From contig JABSSW010000041.1 of NCBI GenBank assembly GCA_018902385.1, positions 62,001-126,000 of the forward strand: a stretch of DNA of 64,000 bases. The letters run 5' to 3'. Shown piece by piece: positions 40,657 to 51,904 of the stretch. Source of the stretch: Physcia stellaris. Lineage: Eukaryota > Ascomycota > Lecanoromycetes > Caliciales > Physciaceae. Position 1 is the first letter of the stretch, and every line of letters starts with the position of its first letter. Below the pieces are notes generated by a model. That model was not told the origin of the DNA and ran no database searches. It saw only the letters and a list, made by a program, of their open reading frames with translations. The position numbers and the translations under genes were made by a program.

Positions 40657-41678
40657 GTGCGTCGAATGCTTCGCTTATTTCCCGTCGATGACTCGACTTC
40701 TGAAGCATATCAGACAAGTCAATTGTTCGAAAGTGATCTGCAAGCATTGCGAACAGAACTTCAACTCCAAGAATCAACTTCACGATCACATACGCGAACG
40801 ACATATCAAGTCGAATCTTCGATTCTCTACATCAGAATTCACGTACAAAATCAAAAAGAAATCAACAGTCATTTGCTCGTTTGCTTCGCTTGTTTCATCG
40901 ATTTTTTCTGCAACATCTACATCGATATCTGAATCAATATCATCGAAGTGTTCAAGTCTTTCGATTGCGACACATAGAATCACATCAAAATCGATGAAGA
41001 AACTATCAGTCAATTCACTTACATCTCCGGCCTCTCCTTCTCGAAGACCTGTATCAAAACATCAGAAATCTTATCTCACTATCGATGATCTGATTCGCAT
41101 GTTTCGTGGAAAGTCTAGGCCATTTGATTTACATACGCATCAAAAAGATTCTGTTTCTTCGCAACGTTTCGGCACTCGTTCATCACGTCAATCACGCTTC
41201 TTCTCTATCATCAGTCACGAATAATTTTCTACTTCATGTCTGCAGCCAATCAGAAGGCACCGATTAGTCGAGATTTGAAAAGTTCGAATTCGAAGAGTTT
41301 TCAGCAACATACGCTCGCGAAATCGATATCGCTTTGTCGTTTTGCTCTGTCAGAAAAATCGGTCATTTCATCATACAAAAAGTCAAACATCTTTTACACC
41401 TCGCTGCAGTCAAGATTTTCATCAAGATTCTCATTTCTACAGTCAAGATTCTCATTCGCATGATCTCGATCTACGTCTCCGCCTACGTCTTCGCCGTTCT
41501 TTCGATCTCTGACTTCAGATCACGTTTGTTGCATCTGCTTCGATCATTTCAACTTTCGCAATGACTCGTTCAATTACCGACGTTTTAGTCAACGATACTC
41601 CTCGAATCGCCGACCGATGAGAGAAGTGAAAGGAATGATTAGTCGCTTCGAAACGAAATTGAAAGAAAACGAAAAGTA
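40657..41678 (+). pseudogene. Zinc finger and Gag C-terminal module, copy 2
   Basis: A finger (CKHCEQNF...HIRERH) is followed by a Ser-rich linker, KSYLTIDDLIRMFRGK and SQRFGTRSSRQSRF phrases, and a C-terminal stretch with the AANQKAPISRDLKSSNSK phrase that parallels copy 1. It closes with 'agtcgcttcgaaacgaaatt', the counterpart of the phrase at ~39,815. Confidence 0.6.
41655..41676 (+). other. Candidate polypurine tract
   Basis: An A/G-rich run ending in GAAAGAAAACGAAAAG lies directly upstream of the right LTR, the expected place for the plus-strand primer of an LTR element. It also overlaps the end of the last coding module, so it may be only Lys/Arg codons. Confidence 0.4.
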
Positions 41679-41679
41679 A

Positions 41680-41874
41680 TGTGACGAGCGTGCATCGAAT
41701 TCAACATTTGACAGAATTAACACTCTTATCTTATCACATCGAGTGGCAGGATCGAGTTTCGTCTATGATCAAATCTTCTACATATGTTCTGTCAAGTTTT
41801 CATGTATTTGTTTCTCATTTCGATATTCTCGTGTAGTTATGTATTAGTATCATATCAATGCATGACATCTCACA
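41680..41874 (+). repeat. Right LTR
   Basis: 195 bases, the same ends as the left LTR (TGTGACGAGCG to CATCTCACA). Differences from the left LTR are 21 transitions and one single-base gap. Confidence 0.93.
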
Positions 41875-41879
41875 TATTA
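41875..41879 (+). other. Target-site duplication TATTA, right copy
   Basis: Identical to 35,405-35,409 and immediately next to the right LTR end. Confidence 0.9.
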
Positions 41880-44800
41880 ATCGATTAAACGTTTGAGAAT
41901 AATTCTAAACAATTTGTAATGAATCTGTGAAAAAATCGATGTGAATGCTGATGTCAACGTTGTACTGATCAACATGATTCTTGTATCGATTGTTTGTGTC
42001 GCTTGAATTTTCACGTGAAACTGAAAGTGAAATGATTTGATCGAAAAAAATTAACGTGCTTTTGCGAAATCTTGATGCAAATCGACGTCTCGCGCTTTGT
42101 TCTTTAAATAATGACGATTCACATTTCATTCGCTCATCTTACTCGAAACAAAATTAAGTTCTCAACAGAAAATATTCTGTGACAAGTTCAAAGAAGCGAA
42201 TTCTGAATCGGAAATGAGATGATGAAGAGATAACACAAATTTCAAACTTATGCTTGTCATGTAATTGCGATTGAACATGATGTAATGTTCAATGATATTA
42301 CAAAATATTCGATATTCTCGTCGTTTTTGACGATAAGTTCGAGAAGAATATATCATCGAAAGCGTGAAATACAAAATTCATCTGATCGAATTTTGCATGC
42401 AGTTCGTAATACAGTTGTAAATTATCTTGTGAAATTCGAAATGATGATTTGACATGACTTGAATTGATTAAACGTTCTTGTTCATGTTATATCTAGTCGA
42501 TGAAACGAATCGTGAAAAATATATCAATATTCATCTATTATATCGACGATGAATATATATGCTTGTGACATGTGATTCGGTCTGGAATTTCAAATCGTGA
42601 AATTCAACACAAAACAAAAATATAATTCTAAATTGCGTTAATTTTGAACAGATTAAATGTGATCGAAACACTGAATTTGAGCAAAATGATTGATGAACAT
42701 GAATCAGATTCGACAACGAAATTTCTGATGTGAAATGCTTGAATGAAATGAATAATTGATTGATGAATACAAAGTTACAACGATTGAATCAAATTTTTAT
42801 ATAAAAAGCGAAAAAACAAATACAAATTAACGCTCGAGAATTTTTTTCACGATTTTGATGAAAATGATTTTGAATTTCGACTCATCAAAATTTCTAATTT
42901 GAAAAAAAAAAAAAACGTGTCAATGCAACAAATATTCGCAAATTGTGTTCTTTGTGCTAGAAAATCAAAAAAAAACAAATTTTAATCTTGTACTGAATTA
43001 ACAAAGACTGAGTCGAACACTTTAAAAAATATCAATTCAAATCGAAATTTTTATCAAGTTCTCGTTGTGTTCGATGAAATGTTGATAATGATACGATAAC
43101 GATTGTAAATACTGATTGAACGTGACTTTATGTTCGAAAATCGTTATCGACAAATTCTTTCGACTCGATCGAATCGTCATTGAAATCGATATCGCTACTG
43201 GAAATGTCGTCACGTCGATCGTTTTTCATATCGTTCAGAAATGTCGTAATCAAATTCATGTTGTTATTTTGTTTCATTACTTTCGAATCTTTGAGCAATT
43301 CTCTTTTGATCGATTCAAGAAAATCTCTGCACAGAATTTTTATATGTTTTGAAATAAAATTCAACATTGACACACGAGTCAGAAATATCTCGTAACTTTA
43401 AGAAATAAATCGATGATGATCGGAATTTCAATCGAACTTCTCGAATTGATGAAATTGATCGACATGTTTCAAATTGCGATATGTCAAGATATTTTTCACA
43501 TTGCTTTGTAATTTCTCAAGAGCGCGAACGACAATTCATTGCGAAATTTTCACTCGATTTCGTTTCATGATAATCAGATGATCAAGATCGTAATGAGCAA
43601 TCGCTAATAAATGAAAAACGACATGATCGAACAAAATTTTCATGAAATGCTTAGCAAATCGTTGATTGATCGTGATGAGAAAAACGTGATACAAATTTCG
43701 AGTCAATTGACGAAAATCTTTTCTTTTTCATTTTCGATTGACTGAATCGATAAAATCATGTTCTTGAATGTTGAACAACGCTTTCAGTCGATCACGTCAT
43801 AAATCGATGTAATGATATTTCGAGAAACGTGTCGATCGAATTGAATTGAAATAGAAAAAACGCGTTGACATCGAAATAATCAAAAAGAAAATTTGAAAAA
43901 GACGTTCAAAAATCAAATAGTTCAAATCATGACATTTTTGTCTTTGATTCGCATTGAGTCGATCGATAATAAATTGTTTAATGATCGTTTTGTCGATGTC
44001 AAAAAGACAATATCGAAAATCGTTTTTAATTTATCATTTCTGAATTTGTGCAAACATCGTCATCACATAAACTTGAATACAGAATTCGACGACAAACGTA
44101 TACGTATTTTGAGAAAAAATGTTTTCGTTGAAAATAAAATCAACATGCAAATGTTGAATGAACAAAATAAATCTGCGCGAGAAATTGTTCAACTTGAATT
44201 GAAGTTGATTGTGTTTGAAAAAAATTGCATTCGATTGCGAGTCAAAACGAATCGTGAAATGATATGAAGTTGAAAATTAAATAAAAAAATTCAAATAATT
44301 TGATCTCGTGATAAATAAACAATCTCGTAAATGTTGACGTTTTGCTCGTAATTCAATTCAATTCGTCGTCGACGTCGCGACTGTTCGTGATCGAACAAAG
44401 TCTTGCGATAACGAAATTTTCAATGATCACGTCAAAACTCAAACATTTGTACAGAACTGATATTTTCAACAGTGAAAGTGAAATTTTTCATCATGACATT
44501 GATCATATAACTGTTTCGCTGCTGATTCTCGTAATTCGCTGATGATAAACAAGAAATCTCGTCGACGACTCGAAACGCGAATATTTCTGTCGATTCAAGA
44601 AATCGATTGAGAAAAATTGTCAGAAACTGATTGCACTTCTTGATAGAAAGAATTCAGAACATGCGATGAAATTCAGCGCGACTTTCTCGCATGAAATCGA
44701 CATTTTCGACAGACAACAATGATGAACAATTGTTTCTAATTTCGAAATCGTCGAACGATGAATTGACGACAGACGATTTCGAAAATGTCTCATGAAATGA

Positions 44801-47800
44801 TCTGATGAGTGTGACGAAATCAAACTGTTGTGCTTTTCATTCAGTTAAATCTAAACAATCATAAAGTTCGATACGAAATTCCGATCGAATTTCGTAATCT
44901 TGACATGTTTCGATCGAGAAACGAAGATTTTCATCGATACGAATTTTGACATGCAAAAAAGATTGAAATTGTTGAACGCGTCGAAAATCACGAATAAGTT
45001 TTTGAAAATTTTCGACAAAATCGATATAAACATTCGAATTCTTTCTGTTGATTTCGTATCAACGAACGATTTGATTAAAATGATAATTCAACAATTCAAA
45101 CATGAAATTTGCGAATGATTTAATGTTTTTGATGAGAATGCTGAATTGCTGTTTGAACAAAGCGTAAACTTTGATATACGCAAGCTGAAAATCTCGATGC
45201 AACGAAAATGTTGTGATGATAATCACAGAACACGACGCGACATCACGTGTCAAAACTCAAAAATATCGTTCGATTCGAATTCGTGATTTGAAAAATGAAA
45301 TGAAAAAATCACGAAATTTGATGATTCATCGTTCAAGACAGTGTTTTTTTCACAAAAGTGTAATGTTTGAAAAATCAACACATTTCGAAATGTTTTCAAT
45401 CTCAAAGTTCACTCAGACGATTTCTCGAAAAATGAAATCGAATGATCAATTAAAACAAAAATCGAAATGATTTCGAAATTTTTGCACGATTTTCTGTATC
45501 GTGTCTTGTCTGATGAAAATTTTGAAATCATGAACGAATAAAACAAAAAGAAAATTACGTCATCGATTCGAATAAGAAGTTCTGTCGAATTGATTGATAT
45601 TGCGCAAAACAAAACTTCAGAAAATTCTAAATTGTCTTGCGAAAATTGACATCTTCACAAAAAGAACGTGATCGATTCAATTCGTTTGAATTTCGTTTTT
45701 CACTTTGACAATACTGCGAACATGTGCAAACGAATTAGAATGTCTCGCGACGATGTTGATATCGCATGATTTTCTCAATGCTGAAAGCACGATGTGATCG
45801 ATTCAAAAGATTTGATCATCATTGTTCAAATGAATGATGTCTTTGAACATTCGAAATCATTGTGAAAAAAAATATGCACATGATAATTCAATTCTTTTGT
45901 CATCATTTCGACATCGATGACAAACTGTTTGATTTTGTGAATAATGACATTGTGCGATGTGACTCGCGCATTTTGTGTAATTCTGCTGAGAAAAGACGAA
46001 CAATAACAAAATTTGAAATCGTGTTTAAAAACATTCAATGTGCGAATACATGCGATGAAATTGTCGATATCATAAATGCGTCGTAAAATGACTTGAACAA
46101 AATTCGATTGACGCAAAAAGTTGTTTTCGAATTTATCAAAATTTAAAATTCAAGAAATTGAATGTTCGCATAACAGTTGTTTCAAAAAACGTTTGATATA
46201 ATCGTCGTATTGTTCATTGCGAAATAACACGTGATTTTGATGAAAAAAATCGATTCAAAAAAAACGATTGTAAAAATCGAAACATAATAAACTGTTTCAA
46301 TGATTCGTCATTTGTTTCATGTTTTTTTTGTTTTCGATTTCGATTGATCGAATAAAAATGTGAATTGTGATTTTGATAAACAGAAAATTGAAAAAATGAT
46401 CGATCGTGAAATTTATCGTTTGAACATATCAAATTTGTTGCATTAAAAAACAAACGTTTCAATTCAATTAAATTTGTTAAATTAAATCGATTGCGAAATT
46501 GTGCAATCGATACAAAATTATTGAGTTTTGAAAAGTTTTTTTCTGTCGAATGATTTGCATCATTGACAAATCATCGAATGAAATCATGATTTGATTGAAA
46601 AAACACGATTGAAAATGAAATATGATCTGAATTGTTGATAAATTTGTTGATCACAGAATTTTGCAATTCGGATCTGATAGACGAAAATGTAAAAGTGATG
46701 ACTTCTCGAAATGTTCGATATTTGAATTCAAGCGAAAAGACAGAAAATCTTGAAAAATGAACTGAAAATTGACGAGATTGATTATGTCGTTTGAAAGATG
46801 ATAAAGATTTCATTGAAAATATAATTGACGTGAATCGACAACGTTTAAGACTAAATCGTGAGAAAAAAAAAAGAATTTTGAGAAAAGAAAAACTGAAATG
46901 CCGAATTTCCGAAAAGATTTGCTGAAACGAAATTTTCGAAATGCTTTGTGAATGACGAGATAATGAATGAAAATCGAACGACATCAATATCATAAAATGT
47001 ATCAATAGCAAATTGTTCGTCGAAATCGTTCAACATGAAATTTTTTTCATTCGAGTTTAATTCAAAAATGTCAACGATAAAAAAATTGTTGAATGAAAAA
47101 AAATTAATTTCGTGAAATTCGTTTGAAATTTTTTCAAATATCAAATTTGAAAAAAATTTAAATGATGACAATGAAATATTGTGATTGTTGAAAAAAAACA
47201 ATTTGACATTTGATAAAACTGTAAAAATGACAAATAAACGATTGAAAATAAAAAACTTGAAAAACGATAAACGAAAAAATGAAATTACAATCGATACAGA
47301 TGTGTTGCGAATTGTAAAATCATCGATGTTATTTTTATGACAAAAATCGAATGTTTTGCTGAATGAAACATGTATAAAAAATTGAAACGATGTATGTTGT
47401 TGAACATTGCTTGCAATCAACATAAATATGTCATATTTAATCAATTGTTCTGAAAAACTTACAAAATGATTGTAAAATTGCGAAAGTTGCTGATGTGAAA
47501 ATCACATGATTATCGTGAAAAAATTGATAAAATAATGAAAACGATTCGATGATAATAGTGATAAATTCAGAAAAATCAAACTGATATTGAATTTTGACAG
47601 CGATTCTGATGTTGACTTGTCGTAGTTTTTTTGACGTTTTGTTGTTCACGTCTTGATACAAACTTGATCTTGATTAGAGCATTCATGAATGATGACTTAA
47701 GCATAAAAAAAAAAAAAAAAAAATGCGAAAATGAATGAAAATTGACCGTGAAATGAGATGTAATGAGATGAGAAAAATCAATGATAATAGATTATGATTA

Positions 47801-47930
47801 ATCAAATCTTCAAAAATGATGAAAAACGATTGTTTGCTTTCTAGTCAAGATTATTGTTTTGATGCGAAAAAATTCGTTGAATTGATGAGTGATTTCAACA
47901 TTTCGATAACGATGTTATTATTAAATTATT
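41880..47930. other. Gene-free decayed DNA right of the LTR element
   Basis: Frames up to 197 codons (46,851-47,444 minus) are Phe/Ser/Asn/Ile-rich with no motif. A hand count at 45,001-45,180 gave 17 CpR and 5 CpY, with no CC and no GG. A poly-A run lies near 47,706-47,722. No gene, RNA or element is recognised. Confidence 0.45.
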
Positions 47931-47939
47931 GTTATTATT

Positions 47940-49260
47940 AACTTGCACGAAGAAATTCAATGAACAGTATCTTTCTATAAGCGCGACGCTCGAAGTTTTG
48001 ATATGATGTGCAAAATTGAGCAAAAACATTCAAATCAATGAAAATTTCTGATATGTGAACGAATGTAATCAGAATTAAAATTACACGACTGTTCAAAATA
48101 AGCATGACATCAAATTTGAAACTTTTTGAAAATTCAATTATCAAAGCTCGAATCGAACGCATATTGAAATGAGTTCGATGAATTGCTATAAAACGTGAAT
48201 TGAAAAATTTCGCAAGATTTCTTTTTATCGAAAAAGATTTTCAATATCACAATATGATTATGCAATGAACATGTTTTAATATCAAATGTACAATATATTG
48301 TGATTCGATTCGAAATTACTAATTCACGACAAACGATGTTTTGTCTGAATTAAATAAAAAAAAATAATGAAATATGTTTTTTGTGATGTATGACATAAAT
48401 TCTTGATATGTGAATTGATATGACACTAAAATTTAAATTACGCGTTTGTTCAAAATGAACATGAAATTAAACATCAAATTTGCACGTTGAATCAAAACGA
48501 AATTCGAATAAAACGCGTATAATGACGATGTCGATCGACTGTTGAAAAATTTTGATTTGAAAATTGTGAAAATATTCATTTGAATGAAAATTTTGAATAA
48601 TACAAAATTATTATGCGATAAAATATATTTTCATTTTGAATATATCGTAAATTCTGATTTATATCGAGATTGTGAATTCAAAATAAACAATGCTTTATGT
48701 GAAATAATTTGTAAAAAAACAATGAATAATTTGTCATGTGACGCATGACGCGATTTCTGACAAATGAATTAATGCATGACGCAATCTCTGACAGATAAAT
48801 TAATACAACATTAAAATTTAACTCATGCATTGATTCGAAATAAACATGATATTAAGATTTTAAATTGCACGTTCAATCAGATCGAAATGCGATTTGAACG
48901 CATATTGTGACGAATTCAATCGATTGTTATTGAGTTTGAATTGACTTGAAAATTATAAAATATTTTTAAGAAAATGAAATATTGAGATATAACAATGTTA
49001 TAACAAAAAAAAAATTGTTGATGCAATATAAGCAATGCTTTATTTGAATTGATTCATGAAAATTGATTAAAAAGATTTCTATGTGATGCATAACGCAATT
49101 TCTGACAAAAAAATCAATGCAACATTAAACGTTAAATTATATGTTGATGCAAAACAATCATAACATTGAAAATTTAAATTGCATAATTAATCAAATTGAA
49201 ATTTGAATTGAACGCATATTGTGAATTCAATAAAATGAAATGCATTGAAATGTGATATCA
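47940..49260 (+). repeat. Degenerate ~350-370-bp tandem repeat, about four units
   Basis: Landmarks recur in the same order: 'cattaaaatttaaattac', 'tgttcaaaat(g)aacatga', 'aatcaaa(a)cgaaat', 'gaacgcatattgtgac' and 'caatcgattgttga'. The 'cgcatatt' landmark falls near 48,158, 48,520, 48,900 and 49,214. The extra phrase 'gacgcaatttctgacaaa' is doubled at 48,745-48,805. Units are heavily diverged and no coding is seen. Confidence 0.6.
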
Positions 49261-49716
49261 ACACGTTAATCTCAATTGATCGATTTGTACAATTGAATTT
49301 CGATTACAATATTTGAAAAAACTGTGTTGTCAACATTTTTTCACGAAATTTGTTTGTGATGTTTGTTCAAAATTTCAACAAAATCGATTTGAAATTTTCG
49401 TGTACATCTTTCTTTGAACAATAAATTTTGAAATTTTTTCAAAACGAATTTTTTCAACGATATAAATTCTGAGATTTTTTCGACAATGAATTGTTTGACA
49501 TTTTTGAACACGCTTTTTCAACATGATGAATTTGATGTAAAAAAATACAAAAACAAAAAAATCAAAATTTGATGCAACAATTGCGCGTGACTTTTTCGAT
49601 TCAAAATATTGATTTTCTTGATATTACAAATGATATAACAAATGATGTGTTCGAAAATGAAATTTTCGACATCATTTCGTGAAATTCAAATGATGTGAAC
49701 ACGAATGCTGATTCGT

Positions 49717-51715
49717 TTGATGAAAAAAATGTTGCAAAAAAAATAAATATCGTGATTTCTGAATTTGATATTGCGATTACTGAAACAAATGACTGTTTGA
49801 ATGTAAAAAAAATGTAAATATGACAATTATTGCAAACATTGATGTAAATTTTGCAAACTTGCTTGATGAAAAAAATGTTACGAAAAAAATAAATATCGTG
49901 ATTTCTGAATTTGATATTGCGATTACTGAAACAAATGACTGTTTGAATGTAAAAAAAAATGTAAATATGACGATCACTGCAAACATTGATGTAAATTTTG
50001 CAAACTTGTTTGATAAAAAAATGTTGCGAAAGAAATAAATATCGTGATTTTTGAATTTGATATTGCGATGATTGCAAAAAATGTTTGTTATGATGTAAAA
50101 AAAAATATAAATATGACGATCATTGCAAACATTGATGTAAATTTTGCAAATTTGTTTGATGAAAAAAATGTTACGAAAAAAATAAATATCGTGATTTTTA
50201 AATTTGATATTGCGATTGTTGAAACAAATGATTGTTTGAATGTAAAAAAAAATGTAAATATGACGATCATTGCAAACATTGATGTAAATTTTGCAAATTT
50301 GTTTGATGAAAAAAATGTTGCGAAAAAAATAAATATCGTGATTTTTGAATTTGATATTGCGATGATTGCAAAAGATGTCTGTTATGATGTAAAAAAAAAT
50401 GTAAATATGACGATCATTGCAAACATTGATGTAAATTTTGCAAACTTGTTTGATGAAAAAAATGTTACGAAAAAAATAAATATCGTAATTTCTGAATTTG
50501 ATATTGCGATTGCTAAAACAAATGACTGTTTGAATGTAAAAAAAAATGTAAATATGACGATCATTGCAAACATTGATATAAATTTTGCAAACTTGTTTGA
50601 TGAAAAAAATGTTGCGAAAAAAATAAATATCGTGATTTTTGAATTTGATATTGCGATGACTGCAAAAATGTTTGTTATGATGTAAAAAAAAATGTAAATA
50701 TGACGATCATTGCAAACATTGATGTAAATTTTGCAAACTTGTTTGATAAAAAAAATGTTGCGAAAAAAATAAATATCGTGATTTTTGAATTTGATATTGC
50801 GATTGTTAAAACAAATGACTGTTTGAATGTAAAAAAAAATGTAAATATGACGATTATTGCAAACATTGATGTAAATTTTGCAAATTTGTTTGATGAAAAA
50901 AATGTTGCGAAAAAAATAAATATCGTGATTTCTGAATTTGATATTGCGATGATTGCAAAAAAAATGTCTGTTATGATGTAAAAAAAATGTAAATATGACG
51001 ATTATTGCAAACATTGATGTAAATTTTGCAAACTTGTTTGATGAAAAAAATGTTGCGAAAGAAATAAATATCGTGATTTTTGAATTTGATATTGCGATTG
51101 CTGAAACAAATGACTGTTTGAATGTAAAAAAAATGTAAATATGACGATCATTGCAAACATTGATGTAAATTTTGCAAATTCGTTTGATAAAAAAAATGTT
51201 GCAAAAAATGTAAACATTGCGATCATTGAATTTGATATTGCGATTATTGAAACAAATGACTGTTTGAATGTAAAAGAAAATGTAAATATAACGATCATTG
51301 CAAACATTGATGTAAATTTTGCAAACTTGTTTGATGAAAAAAATATTGCGAAAGAAATAAATATCGTGATTTCTGAATTTGATATTACGATTACTGAAAC
51401 AAATAATTATTTGAATGTAAAAAAAAATGTAAATATGACGATCATTGCAAACATTGATATAGATTTTGCAAATTCGCTTGATAAAAAAAATGTTGCGAAA
51501 AAAATAGATATCGTGATTTCTGAATTTGATATTGCGATTGTTGAAACAAATGACTGCTTGAATGTAAAAAAAAATGTAAATATGACGATCATTGTAAACA
51601 TTGATGTAAATTTTGCAAATTTGTTTGATGAAAAAAATGTTGCAAAAGAAATAAATATTGCGATCGTTGAATTTGATGTTACGATTGCTGCAACAAATGA
51701 TTTGTGAAAAGCTTT
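49717..51715 (+). repeat. 147-bp satellite, ~13.5 units, partly dimeric
   Basis: The landmark GATGTAAATTTTGCAAA recurs at 49,841, 49,988, 50,134, 50,281, 50,428, 50,575, 50,721 and 50,868, a spacing of 146-147 bases. Two unit types are visible: A contains GAAACAAATGACTGTTTGAA, B contains ATTGCAAAAATGTTTGTTAT. Units 3, 5, 7 and 9 are type B and alternate with A, forming a ~294-base dimer core (about 50,012-51,030) flanked by A units. Common unit differences are CTTG/TTTG, TTCTG/TTTTG and AAAGAA/AAAAAA, which are CpT-type sites. Because 147 is divisible by 3, both strands stay open over several hundred codons. The array ends at about 51,715. Confidence 0.95.
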
Positions 51716-51816
51716 TAAACATAAAAAAGCAATTTGATTGCTTTGATTAATGCATAATGCATCTTGAAAAAATACAAAAATGTAAACATAAACAAAAACA
51801 TGCGATCAATGAAAAC

Positions 51817-51900
51817 TTTCGACATTGCGACACGCGTATAATTTAAATTTTTAAAACAAAATTTAAAAATTTAAATTACACGCGTGTCGCAATGTCGAAA
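51817..51900. repeat. Near-perfect hairpin, ~39-bp arms, 6-base loop
   Basis: The left arm 51,817-51,855 (TTTCGACATTGCGACACGCG, then an A/T stretch) is the reverse complement of the right arm 51,862-51,900 with one mismatch (a G/A transition). The loop is ACAAAA. It lies about 100 bases past the end of the 147-bp satellite. It could be a small foldback element, a MITE relic or a breakpoint palindrome. No coding capacity is present. Confidence 0.9.
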
Positions 51901-51904
51901 TTTC

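Larger units (their letters stand above)
35410..41874 (+). mobile_element. Non-autonomous LTR retrotransposon fossil (Gag/zinc-finger only)
   Basis: A 6.5-kb element bounded by 194- and 195-base LTRs that begin TGTGACG and end CTCACA, with TATTA target-site duplications. Inside are a roughly 1-kb leader, a Gag-like segment, and several C2H2 zinc-finger segments that look like tandemly duplicated copies of one module. I see no reverse transcriptase, RNase H, integrase or protease motif, so it probably depended on a partner element. Its coding frames are broken in several places. Composition differs strongly from the flanks: at 36,001-36,120 I count 16 CpY against 19 CpR, while the flanks run near 1:4 to 1:9. 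It is therefore younger than the surrounding decay. LTR divergence is about 11% but almost wholly C-to-T type, so it is not a usable clock. The family resembles Gag proteins of Pezizomycotina LTR elements; this is recalled, not searched. Confidence 0.9.

Noticed and set aside
35410-41874. Dating the LTR element from LTR divergence
   Set aside because: All substitutions are transitions in a biased context, so they reflect a mutational process that can act in bursts.
46571-47444. Overlapping 146- and 197-codon minus-strand frames
   Set aside because: Phe/Ser/Asn-rich with no motif; stop codons are simply sparse in this strand's word composition.
50382-51722. 446-codon minus-strand open frame and plus-strand 188-213-codon frames across the 147-bp array
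   Set aside because: They are translations of a tandem repeat whose period is a multiple of three. Both strands are open at once, and variation follows CpT sites, not codon positions.
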